Positions 53,625 to 63,938 of a stretch of DNA of 64,000 nucleotides are shown here, piece by piece (position 1 is the stretch's first letter; each line of letters starts with the position of its first letter). The position numbers were made by a program, and so were the translations under genes. A model generated the notes under the pieces. The model ran no database searches. It saw nothing but the letters and a program-made list of their open reading frames with translations, and was not told the DNA's origin. The stretch covers positions 1 to 64,000 of the forward strand of contig NZ_JACIDW010000008.1 of the NCBI RefSeq assembly GCF_014196505.1. The letters run 5' to 3'. The DNA comes from Rhizobium metallidurans. GTDB lineage: Bacteria; Pseudomonadota; Alphaproteobacteria; Rhizobiales; Rhizobiaceae.

Positions 53625-54728
53625 ATGAGCACTGCTTCCATTCCCCTTCCCCGCTGGATCAACTACGGCCTCATTCCGATCCTGAACCTTGTCACCGCCT
53701 TCCTGATATCAGGCTTCGTCGTCTGGCTGATCGGCGAAAGCCCGCTCGGCGCGCTGCAGCTCTTGATCGAAGGCGCGCTCGGGAGCGGCGAAGGCATCGG
53801 CTTTACGCTGTACTACGCCACCAGCTTCATCTTCACCGGCCTTTCGGTGGCGGTCGCCATCCATGCCGGGCTGTTCAACATCGGCTCCGAGGGCCAGGCC
53901 TATCTCGGCGGTCTCGGCTGCGCGCTGGTGGCGCTGTCGCTCGACAAGTTCGTGCCGTGGTACGTGACCATGCCGGTCGCGGTGATCGGCGCCGGCCTGT
54001 TCGGCGCCGCCTGGGCCTTCATCCCCGCGTGGCTGCAGGCCAAGCGCGGCAGCCATATCGTCATCACCACGATCATGTTCAACTATATTGGCGCGGCGCT
54101 GATGGTCTATCTGCTCGTGCACGTGCTGATCGTGCCGGGCAAGATGGCGCCGGAAACCCGCACCTTCCTCGAAGGCGGACAGTTGCCGAAGCTCGGCTGG
54201 ATCATGGACATGTTCGGCGCCAAGCTGGGGGCTGCGCCCTTCAACGTCTCCTTCATCATCGCGCTGGTGGCGGCCTGGTTCGTCTGGCTGCTGATCTGGC
54301 GCACCAAGCTCGGCTTCGAAATGCGCACGCTCGGCGTCAGCCCGAGTGCCGCAGCTTACGCCGGCATTCCCTACGCGCGCATCGTCATCATCGCCATGCT
54401 GCTTTCGGGCGCGCTGGCCGGCATGATGGCGCTCAACCCTGTCATGGGCTCGTCGGCCCGCCTGCAGGTCGAGTTCGTCGGCGGCGCCGGCTTCGTCGGC
54501 ATCGCGGTGTCGCTGATGGGGCGCAACCATCCCGTCGGCATCGTGCTCTCGGCGATCCTGTTCGGCATCCTCTACCAGGGTGGCGACTGGATCTCGTTCG
54601 AGATGCCCAACATCACCCGCGAGATGATCCTCGTGATCCAGGGTCTGGTGATCCTGTTTGCCGGCGCGCTCGAATACATGTACCGGCCGGCGATGGTGCG
54701 CCTCTACCAACAGTTCAAGCGGGCGTAA
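53625..54728 (+). CDS. Nucleoside ABC transporter permease 1
   Basis: 367 residues from ATG 53625, overlapping or abutting the ATPase end. About ten helices of the BPD_transp_2 type, with the family segment FNIGSEGQAYLGGLG and the coupling region GVSPSAAAYAGIPYARIVI. It pairs with the next gene to form the membrane pore. Confidence 0.92.
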   Translation: MSTASIPLPRWINYGLIPILNLVTAFLISGFVVWLIGESPLGALQLLIEGALGSGEGIGFTLYYATSFIFTGLSVAVAIHAGLFNIGSEGQAYLGGLGCALVALSLDKFVPWYVTMPVAVIGAGLFGAAWAFIPAWLQAKRGSHIVITTIMFNYIGAALMVYLLVHVLIVPGKMAPETRTFLEGGQLPKLGWIMDMFGAKLGAAPFNVSFIIALVAAWFVWLLIWRTKLGFEMRTLGVSPSAAAYAGIPYARIVIIAMLLSGALAGMMALNPVMGSSARLQVEFVGGAGFVGIAVSLMGRNHPVGIVLSAILFGILYQGGDWISFEMPNITREMILVIQGLVILFAGALEYMYRPAMVRLYQQFKRA

Positions 54729-54739
54729 GGAGCGCGACG

Positions 54740-55711
54740 ATGGAATATTACGACATCTTCATCAGCGTTCTGAGCTCCACGATCCGCCTGTCGATCCCGC
54801 TGATCTTCACGGCGCTGGCAGGCCTGTTTTCCGAGCGCGCCGGCGTGTTCGACATCGGGCTCGAGGGCAAGATGCTGGGCTCGGCCTTCGCCGCCGCCTG
54901 CGTCGCCTACCTCACCGGCTCGCCGTGGCTGGGGCTCGGCGCCGGCATCGTCTGCTCGGTCGCATTGAGCTTCGTGCACGGCTTCGCCTCGATCACCAAC
55001 CGCGGCAACCAGATCATCTCCGGCGTCGCGATCAACTTCTTCGTGGCCGGGATCACCATCGTTCTCGGCCAGGCCTGGTTCGGCCAGGGCGGACGCACGC
55101 CACAGCTCGCGGGCGACGCCCGCTTCACGCCGATCACGCTTCCGGGCGTCGACATCATGCGCGAGGTGCCCTTGATCGGGCCGCTCTATGCCAACGTCAT
55201 CTCCGGCAACAACGTGCTGACCTACCTCGCCTTCCTGGCGGTGCCGCTCTCGTGGTGGATCCTCTACCGCACGCGCTTCGGTCTTCGTTTGCGCGCCGTC
55301 GGCGAGAATCCTGGTGCCGTCGATACCGCCGGCATCTCGGTGACGTGGCTGCGCTACCGCGCCGTCGTCTGCGCCGGCATTCTCTGCGGCTTCGCCGGCA
55401 CCTATCTGGCGATCGCGCAATCGGCGGCGTTCATCAAGGACATGTCAGCCGGCAAGGGCTATATCGCGCTCGCCGCGCTCGTCTTCGCCAAGTGGAAGCC
55501 GGTGCCTGTCATGTTCGCCTGCCTGCTGTTCGGCTTCCTCGACGCGCTCGGCAATTTCATGCAGGGCAAGCCGATCCCCGGGATCGGCGAGGTTCCGGTG
55601 CAGATCTTCCAAGCCCTGCCCTACATCCTCACCTGCGTGCTGCTCGCGGGCTTCATCGGCAAAGCCATCCCGCCGAAGGCCGGCGGCACACCCTATGTCA
55701 AGGAGCGCTAA
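54740..55711 (+). CDS. Nucleoside ABC transporter permease 2
   Basis: 323 residues from ATG 54740 (AAGGAG 8 nt upstream). BPD_transp_2 permease with FDIGLEGKMLGSAFA and GENPGAVDTAGISVTWLRY as the conserved stretches. It completes the four-component importer and is followed 4 nt later by cdd. Confidence 0.92.
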   Translation: MEYYDIFISVLSSTIRLSIPLIFTALAGLFSERAGVFDIGLEGKMLGSAFAAACVAYLTGSPWLGLGAGIVCSVALSFVHGFASITNRGNQIISGVAINFFVAGITIVLGQAWFGQGGRTPQLAGDARFTPITLPGVDIMREVPLIGPLYANVISGNNVLTYLAFLAVPLSWWILYRTRFGLRLRAVGENPGAVDTAGISVTWLRYRAVVCAGILCGFAGTYLAIAQSAAFIKDMSAGKGYIALAALVFAKWKPVPVMFACLLFGFLDALGNFMQGKPIPGIGEVPVQIFQALPYILTCVLLAGFIGKAIPPKAGGTPYVKER

Positions 55712-55715
55712 GACC

Positions 55716-56102
55716 ATGTCCCACGACCTCTTCGAAGCCGCCCGCGGCGCCATGGCGTTCGCCCACGCGCCCTATTCGAAATTCCCCGTCGGTGCTGCGA
55801 TCCGCGCCGAGGATGGCAAGGTCTATACCGGCGCCAATATCGAGAACCTCTCCTTCCCGCAGGGCTGGTGCGCCGAGCCGACGGCGATCAGCGCCATGAT
55901 CATGGGCGGGGCGAAGAAGATCGTCGAGATGGCCGTGATCGCCGAGAAGCTGCCGCTCTGCCCGCCCTGCGGCGGCTGCCGCCAGAAGATCTCGGAATTC
56001 GCCTCCAAGGAGACCAGGATCTATCTCTGCGACGAAGCCGGCGTGCAGAAGACCATGACCATGGACGAGCTGCTTCCCTTCAGCTTCGAGACGGAACTCT
56101 GA
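55716..56102 (+). CDS. cdd: Cytidine deaminase
   Basis: This 128-residue homotetrameric-type enzyme converts cytidine/deoxycytidine to uridine/deoxyuridine. Zinc and catalytic residues are present: CAEPTAI (Cys52, Glu54) and PPCGGCRQ (Cys85, Cys88). Substrate residues NIEN are at 41-44. It sits directly after the transporter and overlaps the next gene by one base, forming a nucleoside-use operon. Confidence 0.95.
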   Translation: MSHDLFEAARGAMAFAHAPYSKFPVGAAIRAEDGKVYTGANIENLSFPQGWCAEPTAISAMIMGGAKKIVEMAVIAEKLPLCPPCGGCRQKISEFASKETRIYLCDEAGVQKTMTMDELLPFSFETEL

Positions 56103-56908
56103 TGCAGGCGGCGCTCGACCTGCTGAAGGCGCGGCTCGGCGGGCTGTCGCCGCGCTACGGCGTCATCCTCGGCTCCGGGCTCGGCTCGCTGGTGGCGGAA
56201 CTGAAGGATGCTGTTCGGATCGCCTATCAGGATATACCGGGCTTTCCCGTCAGCGCCGTCTCGGGCCACGCCGGCGAAGTGGTCGCCGGCACGCTTGGCG
56301 GCGTGCCCGTGGTCATGCTGTCGGGGCGCGTGCATTTCTACGAGAAGGGCGACGCGAATGCCATGCGGCTGCCGATCGAGGTGCTGAAGGGGCTCGGCGT
56401 CGAGGCGCTGATCCTGACGAATTCGGCGGGATCGTTGCGCGAGGATCTTTCGCCCGGATCGGTGATGCGGATCACCGACCACATCAACTACTCCGGCATC
56501 AACCCGCTGATCGGCGAGGAGAGCGACCGCCGCTTCGTGGGCATGACCAACGCCTACGATGCCGGGCTCGCGGAGGCGATGCGGCGGGCGGCGGAGAAGA
56601 CCGGCACCGACCTTTCGCAGGGCGTCTACATGTGGTTTTCGGGCCCGAGCTTCGAGACGCCGGCGGAAATCCGCATGGCGCGCATTCTCGGCGCCGACGC
56701 GGTGGGCATGTCGACCGTGCCCGAGGTGATCATCGCCCGAATGCTCGACATGAGGGTTGCGGCTGCTTCCGTTATCACCAACTATGGGGCGGGAATGACC
56801 GGTTCGGAACTGAGCCACGACGAAACCAAGGAGATGGCGCCCATCGGCGGTGCCCGTCTTGCCGCCATCCTGAAAGAGATGATCGCGGCCGGAGGAAATG
56901 GACCATGA
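56102..56908 (+). CDS. Purine nucleoside phosphorylase (trimeric PNP type)
   Basis: This 268-residue enzyme splits purine nucleosides with phosphate to base and (deoxy)ribose 1-phosphate. Motifs: GVILGSGLGSLV, SGHAGEVV, VMLSGRVHFYEKG, LTNSAGSL and GPSFETPAEIRMARILGADAVGMSTVPE, all of the PNP/MTAP family. The Glu and Asn of the purine pocket (FETPAE, TNYGAGM) are visible. ATG 56102 overlaps the cdd stop. Confidence 0.93.
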   Translation: MQAALDLLKARLGGLSPRYGVILGSGLGSLVAELKDAVRIAYQDIPGFPVSAVSGHAGEVVAGTLGGVPVVMLSGRVHFYEKGDANAMRLPIEVLKGLGVEALILTNSAGSLREDLSPGSVMRITDHINYSGINPLIGEESDRRFVGMTNAYDAGLAEAMRRAAEKTGTDLSQGVYMWFSGPSFETPAEIRMARILGADAVGMSTVPEVIIARMLDMRVAAASVITNYGAGMTGSELSHDETKEMAPIGGARLAAILKEMIAAGGNGP

Positions 56909-57681
56909 GCAATCACACGCTGAAGGAAACGGCGGCGGTGGCGCTGTCGCTGCTTGACCTCACCAATCTCAAGGACGACTGCACGGAGGCGCAGATCGAG
57001 GCCTTGTGCGCGCGGGCGCAGACGCCCTACGGCAACAGTGCCGCCATCTGCATCTGGCCGCGCTTCGTGGCGCATGCGCGTTCCATCCTCGGCAGCGGCC
57101 ATCCCGTCAGGATCGCCACCGTCGTCAACTTCCCCTCCGGCGACATGGAGGTCGCCGACGTGGCGGCCGAGACGCGCGAGGCGATCGCCGACGGCGCCGA
57201 CGAGATCGACCTCGTCATCCCCTATCGCAAGTTCATCGCCGGCAGTGCCCGGGCCGTCACAGACATGGTGGCCGCCGTGCGCGCAGAATGCGGCGATGCG
57301 GTGCTTTTGAAGGTGATCCTCGAGACCGGCGAGATCAAGGATGCGGCGATGATCCGCCGCGCCTCGGAACTGGCGATCGAGGCCGGCGCCGACTTCATCA
57401 AGACCTCGACCGGCAAGGTGTCCGTCAACGCCACGCTGGAGGCCGCCGACATCATGCTTCGGGCCATCCGTCAAAGTGGCCGCAAAGTCGGCTTCAAGCC
57501 GGCCGGCGGTATCGCCTCGGTGGCGGATGCGGCGCTCTATCTGAGCCTCGCCGAGACGATCATGGCGGCCGACTGGGCAATGCCCTCGACCTTCCGCTTC
57601 GGCGCTTCCGGCGTGCTCAACGATATCCTTGCGGTTCTTTCCGGCACGCAATCGGCACCGGCGACCGCCGCGAGCTACTGA
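56905..57681 (+). CDS. deoC: Deoxyribose-phosphate aldolase
   Basis: This 258-residue enzyme cleaves 2-deoxyribose 5-phosphate to glyceraldehyde 3-phosphate and acetaldehyde. The Schiff-base lysine lies in DFIKTSTGKVSVNAT, and the second lysine in VGFKPAGGI. The order after PNP and before deoA, with ATGA overlap to PNP, makes a compact deoxynucleoside catabolic operon. Confidence 0.95.
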   Translation: MSNHTLKETAAVALSLLDLTNLKDDCTEAQIEALCARAQTPYGNSAAICIWPRFVAHARSILGSGHPVRIATVVNFPSGDMEVADVAAETREAIADGADEIDLVIPYRKFIAGSARAVTDMVAAVRAECGDAVLLKVILETGEIKDAAMIRRASELAIEAGADFIKTSTGKVSVNATLEAADIMLRAIRQSGRKVGFKPAGGIASVADAALYLSLAETIMAADWAMPSTFRFGASGVLNDILAVLSGTQSAPATAASY

Positions 57682-57682
57682 G

Positions 57683-58990
57683 ATGATCCCGCAGGAGATC
57701 ATCCGCCGCAAGCGCGACGGCGCGGTGCTGTCCGACGACGATATCCAGGCGTTCATCGCGGCGCTCGCGGCGGGCAAGCTCTCCGAGGGGCAGATCGGCG
57801 CCTTCGCCATGGCGGTATGGTTCAAGGGGATGCGCCGCGAGGAGACCGTTTCGCTGACCATGGCGATGGCCCGCTCCGGCGATATGCTCGACTGGAGCGA
57901 TCTGGACCGGCCGATCGCCGACAAGCATTCGACCGGCGGCGTCGGCGACAACGTCTCGCTGATGCTGGCGCCGATCGCTTCGGCCTGCGGGCTGGCGGTG
58001 CCGATGATCTCGGGACGAGGGCTCGGCCATACCGGCGGGACGCTCGACAAGCTGGAATCCATACCAGGCTATACGGTTACCCCCGACGCCGCGCTGTTCC
58101 GCAAGGTGGTGCGCGAGGCCGGCTGCGCCATCACCGGCCAGACGGCGGCGCTGGCGCCGGCCGACGGCAGGCTCTACGCGGTGCGCGACGTCACGGCGAC
58201 GGTGGATTCCATTCCGCTGATCACCGCATCGATCCTGTCGAAGAAGCTGGCGGCCGGGTTGGAGACGCTGGTGCTCGACGTGAAGGTCGGCAACGGCGCC
58301 TTCATGGCCTCGTCCGACGAAGCCGAGCAGCTGGCGCGATCGCTGGTCGAGGTGGCCAATGGTGCCGGGCTGAAGACCTCGGCGGTCATCACCGACATGA
58401 ACCAGCCGCTGGCGGATGCCGTGGGCAACGCGCTGGAGATCCGCAACGCGCTGGCGTTCCTTAAGGGCGAGAAGAGCGGCACACGGCTGGAACAGGTGGT
58501 GATTGCGTTTGCCGCCGAGATGCTCGTCCAGTCGCGTGTCGCGGCCTCGCGTGAAGACGGCGAGGCGCGGGCGGCCGAGGCGCTGTCATCGGGCAAGGCG
58601 GCGGAGATATTCGGGCGCATGGCGCATATGCTGGGTGGCCCCGCCGACCTCATCGAGAAGCCGGACAGCCATCTGCCGACCGCCCCGGTCATCCGGCCAG
58701 TGACCGCGATCCGCGGCGGCTGGCTCGCGGCCTGCGACAGCCGGGACATCGGGATGAACCTGATCGATCTCGGCGGCGGGCGGCGGCATCCCGATGACCG
58801 GATCGACCACCGGGTCGGGTTCAGCGATATCGTGGCGCTGGGCACGCGTGTCGAGCGCGGCGATCCGATCGCCTTCGTGCATGCCGCAAGCGAAAGTGCG
58901 GCGGACACAGCCGCCGCGTCGCTTCAGGCGAACTACACGATCGACGACAGCGCACCGACGCTGCCACCCGTCATTTCATCGCGTTTCTGA
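57683..58990 (+). CDS. deoA: Thymidine phosphorylase
   Basis: This 435-residue enzyme splits thymidine to thymine and deoxyribose 1-phosphate. Typical motifs are KHSTGGVGDNVSLMLAP, the family signature SGRGLGHTGGTLDKLE (residues about 112-127) and KVGNGAFM. ATG 57683 is one base past the deoC stop. It ends the operon; the next gene converges 4 nt further on. Confidence 0.95.
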   Translation: MIPQEIIRRKRDGAVLSDDDIQAFIAALAAGKLSEGQIGAFAMAVWFKGMRREETVSLTMAMARSGDMLDWSDLDRPIADKHSTGGVGDNVSLMLAPIASACGLAVPMISGRGLGHTGGTLDKLESIPGYTVTPDAALFRKVVREAGCAITGQTAALAPADGRLYAVRDVTATVDSIPLITASILSKKLAAGLETLVLDVKVGNGAFMASSDEAEQLARSLVEVANGAGLKTSAVITDMNQPLADAVGNALEIRNALAFLKGEKSGTRLEQVVIAFAAEMLVQSRVAASREDGEARAAEALSSGKAAEIFGRMAHMLGGPADLIEKPDSHLPTAPVIRPVTAIRGGWLAACDSRDIGMNLIDLGGGRRHPDDRIDHRVGFSDIVALGTRVERGDPIAFVHAASESAADTAAASLQANYTIDDSAPTLPPVISSRF

Positions 58991-58994
58991 TCGC

Positions 58995-59528
58995 CTACTG
59001 CTTCAGGCTGAGCGAGCCATCGGCCACCGAATAGGAGGCGAGCTTCTTCAGGAAGCTCATGCCGACCAGCGTCGAGGACAGCGCCTCGTCCTTGAGGACG
59101 AAAGCCTCGACGTCGCGCACCCTTATGCCGCCAATCTCGACGCGGTCGAGGATGATGTGCGACGCCTTGGTCTGGCCATTGGCGGTGTTGACCGAATAGC
59201 GGAAATCGAGCTGGTTGGCGGTGTAGCCGAGACGGCGGGCCATGGTCTCGTTCAGCGCGACATAGGTCGCGCCGGTGTCGATCATGCCGGAGACAGATTT
59301 GCCATTGATGCGGAAGTCGCCGGTGTAGTGGCCTTGATCATTGGCCTTGAGGCGGATGCCGCCGCCATTGCCCGCTACGGCGGTGGCGGGCGTGGCATCG
59401 ACGGCACCGGAGATGAAATTGGCAGAGACCGGGCCTTCCGGCCGCGCGGGCGCGCTTCCGAGGAAGGAAGGGGCCTGTGTGGCAAGCACCGCGGCGATGC
59501 TTGCGAATATGACTGTACGCACGAGCAT
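58995..59528 (-). CDS. Retropepsin-like aspartic protease, exported
   Basis: This 177-residue protein (TIGR02281/clan AA type) has an N-terminal signal or anchor helix (residues 2-17). A pepsin-like half-domain follows, with the catalytic motif MIDTGATYVALNE, a later hydrophobic-hydrophobic-Gly (VGMSFLKKL), and flap-region residues GHYTGDFRINGK. It would act as a homodimer in the periplasm; its substrates are unknown. No link to the nucleoside genes around it is apparent. Confidence 0.85.
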   Translation of the reverse strand: MLVRTVIFASIAAVLATQAPSFLGSAPARPEGPVSANFISGAVDATPATAVAGNGGGIRLKANDQGHYTGDFRINGKSVSGMIDTGATYVALNETMARRLGYTANQLDFRYSVNTANGQTKASHIILDRVEIGGIRVRDVEAFVLKDEALSSTLVGMSFLKKLASYSVADGSLSLKQ

Positions 59529-59689
59529 GGAAACAGAAATCCTTCCTGTATAAACCGTGCATCATGCGCGGCCGTATCTTTAGCAGCTAAGCCACAATTG
59601 CTGAAAAGTTGCTAATGACGGAAGGAGATAAGGCCTGGAAACATAGTCCAGGCCCCATGTAACATTTCGAATGGTAAACGGATCGTTAA

Positions 59690-60319
59690 TTACTTGGTGC
59701 CGTACATGCGGTCGCCGGCATCGCCGAGGCCGGGCATGATATAGCCCTTCTCGTTGAGATGGCTGTCGATCGAGGCCGTGTAGATCTTCACATCCGGGTG
59801 GGCTTCCTTGAAGTTGCTGATGCCCTCGGGGGCGGCCAGCAGGCAGAGGAAGCGGATGTTGGTCGCGCCGCGTTCCTTCAGCTTGTGAATGGCGGCGATC
59901 GAGGAATTGCCGGTGGCGAGCATCGGATCGACGACGATCATCAGGCGCTCGTCGAGCGCTTCCGGCGCCTTGAAGTAGTATTCCACCGGCTGCAGCGTGT
60001 CGTGATCGCGGTACATGCCGATATGCGAGACGCGGGCGGAGGGAACCAGCTCCAGCATGCCTTCGAGCAGGCCGTTGCCGGCGCGCAGGATCGACACGAA
60101 AACCAGCTTCTTGCCTTCGAGGATCGGCGACTGCATCGTCTGCATCGGCGTTTCGATGGTTTCCATCGTCAGCTCGAGATCGCGCGTCACCTCGTAACAC
60201 AGGAGCGTGGAAATCTCGCGCAACAGGCGGCGGAAGCTGCCCGTCGAGGTTTCCTTGCGCCGCATGATGGTGAGTTTGTGCTGCACGAGCGGATGATCGA
60301 TGACCGTTACGCCGTCCAT
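59690..60319 (-). CDS. upp: Uracil phosphoribosyltransferase
   Basis: This 209-residue enzyme salvages uracil to UMP with PRPP. It has the conserved [13 protein letters not shown], the PRPP loop [11 protein letters not shown] and the C-terminal uracil site [14 protein letters not shown]. It is on the strand opposite to deoA but fits the same pathway, reusing pyrimidine bases released upstream. Confidence 0.95.
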   Translation of the reverse strand: MDGVTVIDHPLVQHKLTIMRRKETSTGSFRRLLREISTLLCYEVTRDLELTMETIETPMQTMQSPILEGKKLVFVSILRAGNGLLEGMLELVPSARVSHIGMYRDHDTLQPVEYYFKAPEALDERLMIVVDPMLATGNSSIAAIHKLKERGATNIRFLCLLAAPEGISNFKEAHPDVKIYTASIDSHLNEKGYIMPGLGDAGDRMYGTK

Positions 60320-60438
60320 GGCCGAGCCCTTTCCTTAGCTGTTCTTATAGCATGTTTCTTCCACGGAATTCGTCTCCGCCGCAAGAGCGGCGGGCAAATT
60401 GCGACGGCGATCCCCAATCTGACCCGGATCGGGACGGA

Positions 60439-61407
60439 TCAGAGCCTGGCCAGAAGCTCGCTGCGCGTGGCCTCGTCGACGAAGGCGGCCTCGATGCCGG
60501 TGCGGGTGATCGCGTCGATCTCGGCATCGCTGAAACCGAAGACGGAGGAAGCGAGCTCGTATTCCCGCTCGAGCGAGGTGTGGAAGAAGGGCGGATCGTC
60601 GGAACTGATGGTGACGCGCACGCCGGCCTCCTTCAGCGCCCGCAGCGGGTGCGACTGGAAATCCGGGAAGACCTCGAGCGCGATGTTCGAGCCCGGGCAG
60701 ACCTCCAGCACCGTGCCCAGATCGGCCAGCCGCCTGACGAGGTCCGCATCCTCGATGGCGCGCACGCCATGGCCGATGCGGGCCGGGCGAACGGCATCCA
60801 GCGCATCGGCGACGCTGAAGGCGCCGCAGACCTCTCCGGCGTGGATGGTGAGGCCGAGGCCGGCATCGCGGGCGATGTCGAAGGCACGCGCATAGTCCGC
60901 CACGCGGCCCATGCGCTCCTCGCCCGCGAGGTTGAAGCCGGTGATCAGAGGATTGCGGGCGCTCGCGGCGTATTCGGCGGCGCCGATGACGCTCGCGGGG
61001 CCGAAGTGGCGCTCGCCGGTGACGATCAGCCTCGCCTCGATGCCAGACGCCGCCCTGGCGCGGCGGATGCCCTCGCACACGCCTTCGATATAAGCATCGG
61101 CGCCGAGGCCGATACGCTTGCCGTGATCGGGCGAGACGATGAGCTCGCTATAGATCGTGCCTATACCGGCGAGTTCGGCCAGATAGGTTTCCGTGAGCAA
61201 CGCATAGTCCTCGTCGGTCTTGTAGACCTCGGAGATCTTGTCGTAGCATTCGAGGAAGCTCGCGAAATCATGCCAGACATAGGCGCCGTCCTTTAGATAG
61301 GCGCTGATATCGATATTGTACTTGCGGGCCTGCGCCAATGTCAGCGCCGGCGGGGCGGCACCCTCGAGATGACAGTGCAGCTCGACCTTCTTCAGATGCG
61401 CGGTCAT
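60439..61407 (-). CDS. add: Adenosine deaminase
   Basis: This 322-residue zinc enzyme converts adenosine to inosine. The metal residues start with [26 protein letters not shown] and SSDDPPFF give the remaining zinc and catalytic residues. Its start overlaps the deoB stop by ATGA, so deoB-add are coupled. upp follows after 119 nt. Confidence 0.95.
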   Translation of the reverse strand: MTAHLKKVELHCHLEGAAPPALTLAQARKYNIDISAYLKDGAYVWHDFASFLECYDKISEVYKTDEDYALLTETYLAELAGIGTIYSELIVSPDHGKRIGLGADAYIEGVCEGIRRARAASGIEARLIVTGERHFGPASVIGAAEYAASARNPLITGFNLAGEERMGRVADYARAFDIARDAGLGLTIHAGEVCGAFSVADALDAVRPARIGHGVRAIEDADLVRRLADLGTVLEVCPGSNIALEVFPDFQSHPLRALKEAGVRVTISSDDPPFFHTSLEREYELASSVFGFSDAEIDAITRTGIEAAFVDEATRSELLARL

Positions 61408-62624
61408 AGGAAGCTCCTCCCGTGCGGGCCGGCGGGGATGCGCAGATGCTGGGCGATGGTCTCGCCGATATCGGCGTAGCTGGTGCGAATGCCCAGATTG
61501 CGCGGGCGGTGGCCGGGGCCGTAGGCGATGATGGGAACCCGCTCGCGGGTGTGATCGGTGCCGCGCCAGGTCGGGTCGCAGCCGTGGTCGGCGGTGATGA
61601 TGACGAGATCGCCGGGCTTCAGCTTGCCGCCGACCTCAGACAGGCGCGCGTCGAAGGCCTCGAGCGCTGCCGCATAACCCGGAACGTCGCGGCGGTGGCC
61701 ATAGAGCATGTCGAAATCGACGAAATTGGTGAAGACGAGGTCGCCATCCTCGGCGACATCCATGGCGTCGAGCGTCGCATCCATCAGCGCCGCGTTGCCG
61801 TTTGCCTTGATGACGCGCGAGACGCCCTGGTGCGCGAAGATATCGCCGATCTTGCCGACGGCATGGACGGTGCGGCCTTCCTTCACCAATCTGTCGAGCA
61901 GTGTCGGTTCCGGCGGTGGCACGGAGAAATCGCGGCGATTGCCGGTGCGCTCGAAGCTCGCCTTGGCTTCGCCGACAAAGGGGCGGGCGATGACGCGGCC
62001 GATATTGTGCCGGTCGAGAAGGGCGCGGGCGATGGCGCAGAAGGTCATCAGCCGCTCGAGGCCGAAATGCTTCTCGTGGGCGGCGACCTGGAAGACGGAG
62101 TCCGACGAGGTGTAGCAGATCGGCTTGCCGGTGCGGATGTGTTCCTCGCCGTGGCGGGCGATGATGTCGGTGCCGGAGGCATGGCAATTGCCGAGGATGC
62201 CCGGAACCTCAGCGGCGTTGCACAGCGCCTCGATCAGCTCGGGGGTAAAGGCATCACCCTCGGTCGGGAAATAGCCCCAGTCGAATGTGACGGGCGTGCC
62301 TGATATTTCCCAATGGCCGGAGGGCGTATCCTTGCCGCGCGAGACCTCGCTGGCCGCGCCGAAGCTGGCATAGACTTTCTCGGCCATCGGCATGCCCACC
62401 GGGATCTTGCCGGATGCCGCCTTGGCGAGGTGCAGGAGGCCGAGAGCCGAAAGGTTCGGCAGCCGCAGCGGCCCCGAACGCAGGCCCTCGCGATCGCCGA
62501 GGCCGGCGGCGCAGAATTCGGCGATATGGCCGAGCGTATCCGCCCCTTCGTCGCCATAGGCGGCCGCATCGGGCGCGCCACCCACGCCGAAGGAATCCAT
62601 CACGAATAGAAAGGCACGCGGCAT
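61404..62624 (-). CDS. deoB: Phosphopentomutase
   Basis: This 406-residue alkaline-phosphatase-superfamily enzyme moves phosphate from C1 to C5 of ribose and deoxyribose, linking PNP/DeoA to DeoC. Manganese motifs are [28 protein letters not shown] (with the catalytic Thr) and [18 protein letters not shown]. First gene of the deoB-add(-upp) cluster. Confidence 0.96.
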   Translation of the reverse strand: MPRAFLFVMDSFGVGGAPDAAAYGDEGADTLGHIAEFCAAGLGDREGLRSGPLRLPNLSALGLLHLAKAASGKIPVGMPMAEKVYASFGAASEVSRGKDTPSGHWEISGTPVTFDWGYFPTEGDAFTPELIEALCNAAEVPGILGNCHASGTDIIARHGEEHIRTGKPICYTSSDSVFQVAAHEKHFGLERLMTFCAIARALLDRHNIGRVIARPFVGEAKASFERTGNRRDFSVPPPEPTLLDRLVKEGRTVHAVGKIGDIFAHQGVSRVIKANGNAALMDATLDAMDVAEDGDLVFTNFVDFDMLYGHRRDVPGYAAALEAFDARLSEVGGKLKPGDLVIITADHGCDPTWRGTDHTRERVPIIAYGPGHRPRNLGIRTSYADIGETIAQHLRIPAGPHGRSFL

Positions 62625-62733
62625 GTTTCACCCGACACTCAAAAGCTGGCGCGCCGGATTGCCGGCCGCCGGGCCACAAGCCTTATAACGGAGACGAGAG
62701 TATGGCAAATGCGCGGGCGCGAACGGGACCGGC

Positions 62734-63312
62734 TCAGCAATCGCTGCACAGGACGTTGTCGCCCTGACGCTGCCGGTAATAATAGGTGCGGCTGATGGTG
62801 AGGGTGCTGTTGTTCGGCATGAGATTGGGCGCGAAGAGAAACAGCTTATAGGGTATGGACAGTTCCGAGCGTACGAGAAAGCTGTTGGCTTTCTTCAGAT
62901 CCGCCGGAACCGTGACCGCCGAATTGGCCGTGTAGGGACGGCTGTTGTCCTGCGCCCAGGACCACTTGACGGTCGGGTTGGCGGCGGCGTCGATCTGGAT
63001 GCCGGTGATCTTCAAGCTCATCGTGGTGCCGGCATTGTAGGGGACGAAGATCGCCGCTGCTGCATTGGGCATGTCGGCAAGCCAGGATTTCGTCACGCTC
63101 TGCTGCTGGGTGACGATGTCCGCCACCGTGGCGGCGGCGCGCGAGGCGCGCTTGCTGACGCTGAGACCCATGGTGATCTCGAATGCGCCGACATAGAGCA
63201 TCACGAGGATCGGAAAGAGAATGGCGAACTCGATCGCGCCCATGCCATCGCGGTCGCCGGCGAAGCGGCGAGACACGGCCCGTAGCCTGACGATTGCGTT
63301 GCGGATCATCAT
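62734..63312 (-). CDS. TadE-family pseudopilin-like protein
   Basis: 192 residues from ATG 63312, which overlaps the upstream stop (TGATG). The TadE marker GMGAIEFAILFPILVMLYVGAFEIT, with the Glu at position 5 of the hydrophobic stretch, is near residues 23-47. A pilin-like globular part follows, ending in a Cys-x-x-Cys (CSDC). It belongs to Flp/Tad pilus surface assembly. Confidence 0.82.
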   Translation of the reverse strand: MMIRNAIVRLRAVSRRFAGDRDGMGAIEFAILFPILVMLYVGAFEITMGLSVSKRASRAAATVADIVTQQQSVTKSWLADMPNAAAAIFVPYNAGTTMSLKITGIQIDAAANPTVKWSWAQDNSRPYTANSAVTVPADLKKANSFLVRSELSIPYKLFLFAPNLMPNNSTLTISRTYYYRQRQGDNVLCSDC

Positions 63313-63938
63313 CACGGGTACTGCTCGTTCTGGAACGCGGCGGTCGCGACAATCAGGAAGTAGGCCGAGGAGCCGTCGGATGGCCTGACATTGGAAATGT
63401 AGGGGCGGATGAGGTCACCGATCACCTGCCACTTATAATAGGCCCGGACCATGTTGATGGTACCGGCACCGCCCGGCGCGTATTGGAGCGCGGAGCTGTC
63501 GAGGTCCGAATAGGCGGCGGTCGTCTTCTTCGGGATCGTCGTCGGGATGGCCCCGAAGGTCGAGAAGTTCCGGACATCGACGAAAAGCTTGCTCGGCGTT
63601 GCCGCCTCCGTCGTCGAGCAGGTGATCAGGATCGAGATCTCCTTGCAGAAGGCGGTGCGAAACGCGGTGCGATCCGTATTGGCGGCCGTTATCTGGCCCG
63701 TGCGGATCTTGCGGCTCAGTGTGTCGACGGCGTTGGACACGAGTTCTTGACCGGCAAAGGCGATGAAGGTCTCGATGATCGCGAAGACGACCATGAAATA
63801 GGGAATGGCGAGAAGCGCGAATTCGATGGCCGCGGCGCCGTCACGCGAGCGCGTGAAAGCGGCAATGGACCACCACCGCCTGCATTGGCGCCGATCCGTC
63901 CGTTCCGCTGTTTGATCCAATTCCGTCATGGCCTGCAT
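63312..63938 (-). CDS. TadE-family pseudopilin-like protein (TadE/TadG type)
   Basis: Up to 208 residues (ATG 63938 or 63929; neither has a clear ribosome site). The motif GAAAIEFALLAIPYFMVVFAIIETF near residues 34-58 is the TadE prepilin-like helix. The external part has two cysteines that may pair (FCKEIS, ITCSTT). It comes immediately before the other TadE gene. The rest of a tad locus may lie to the right of the window. Confidence 0.82.
   Translation of the reverse strand: MQAMTELDQTAERTDRRQCRRWWSIAAFTRSRDGAAAIEFALLAIPYFMVVFAIIETFIAFAGQELVSNAVDTLSRKIRTGQITAANTDRTAFRTAFCKEISILITCSTTEAATPSKLFVDVRNFSTFGAIPTTIPKKTTAAYSDLDSSALQYAPGGAGTINMVRAYYKWQVIGDLIRPYISNVRPSDGSSAYFLIVATAAFQNEQYP

Noticed and set aside
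53957..55711. Long upstream extension of the second nucleoside permease frame
   Set aside because: The first 261 codons overlap permease 1 in another frame; the true start is ATG 54740 with AAGGAG upstream.
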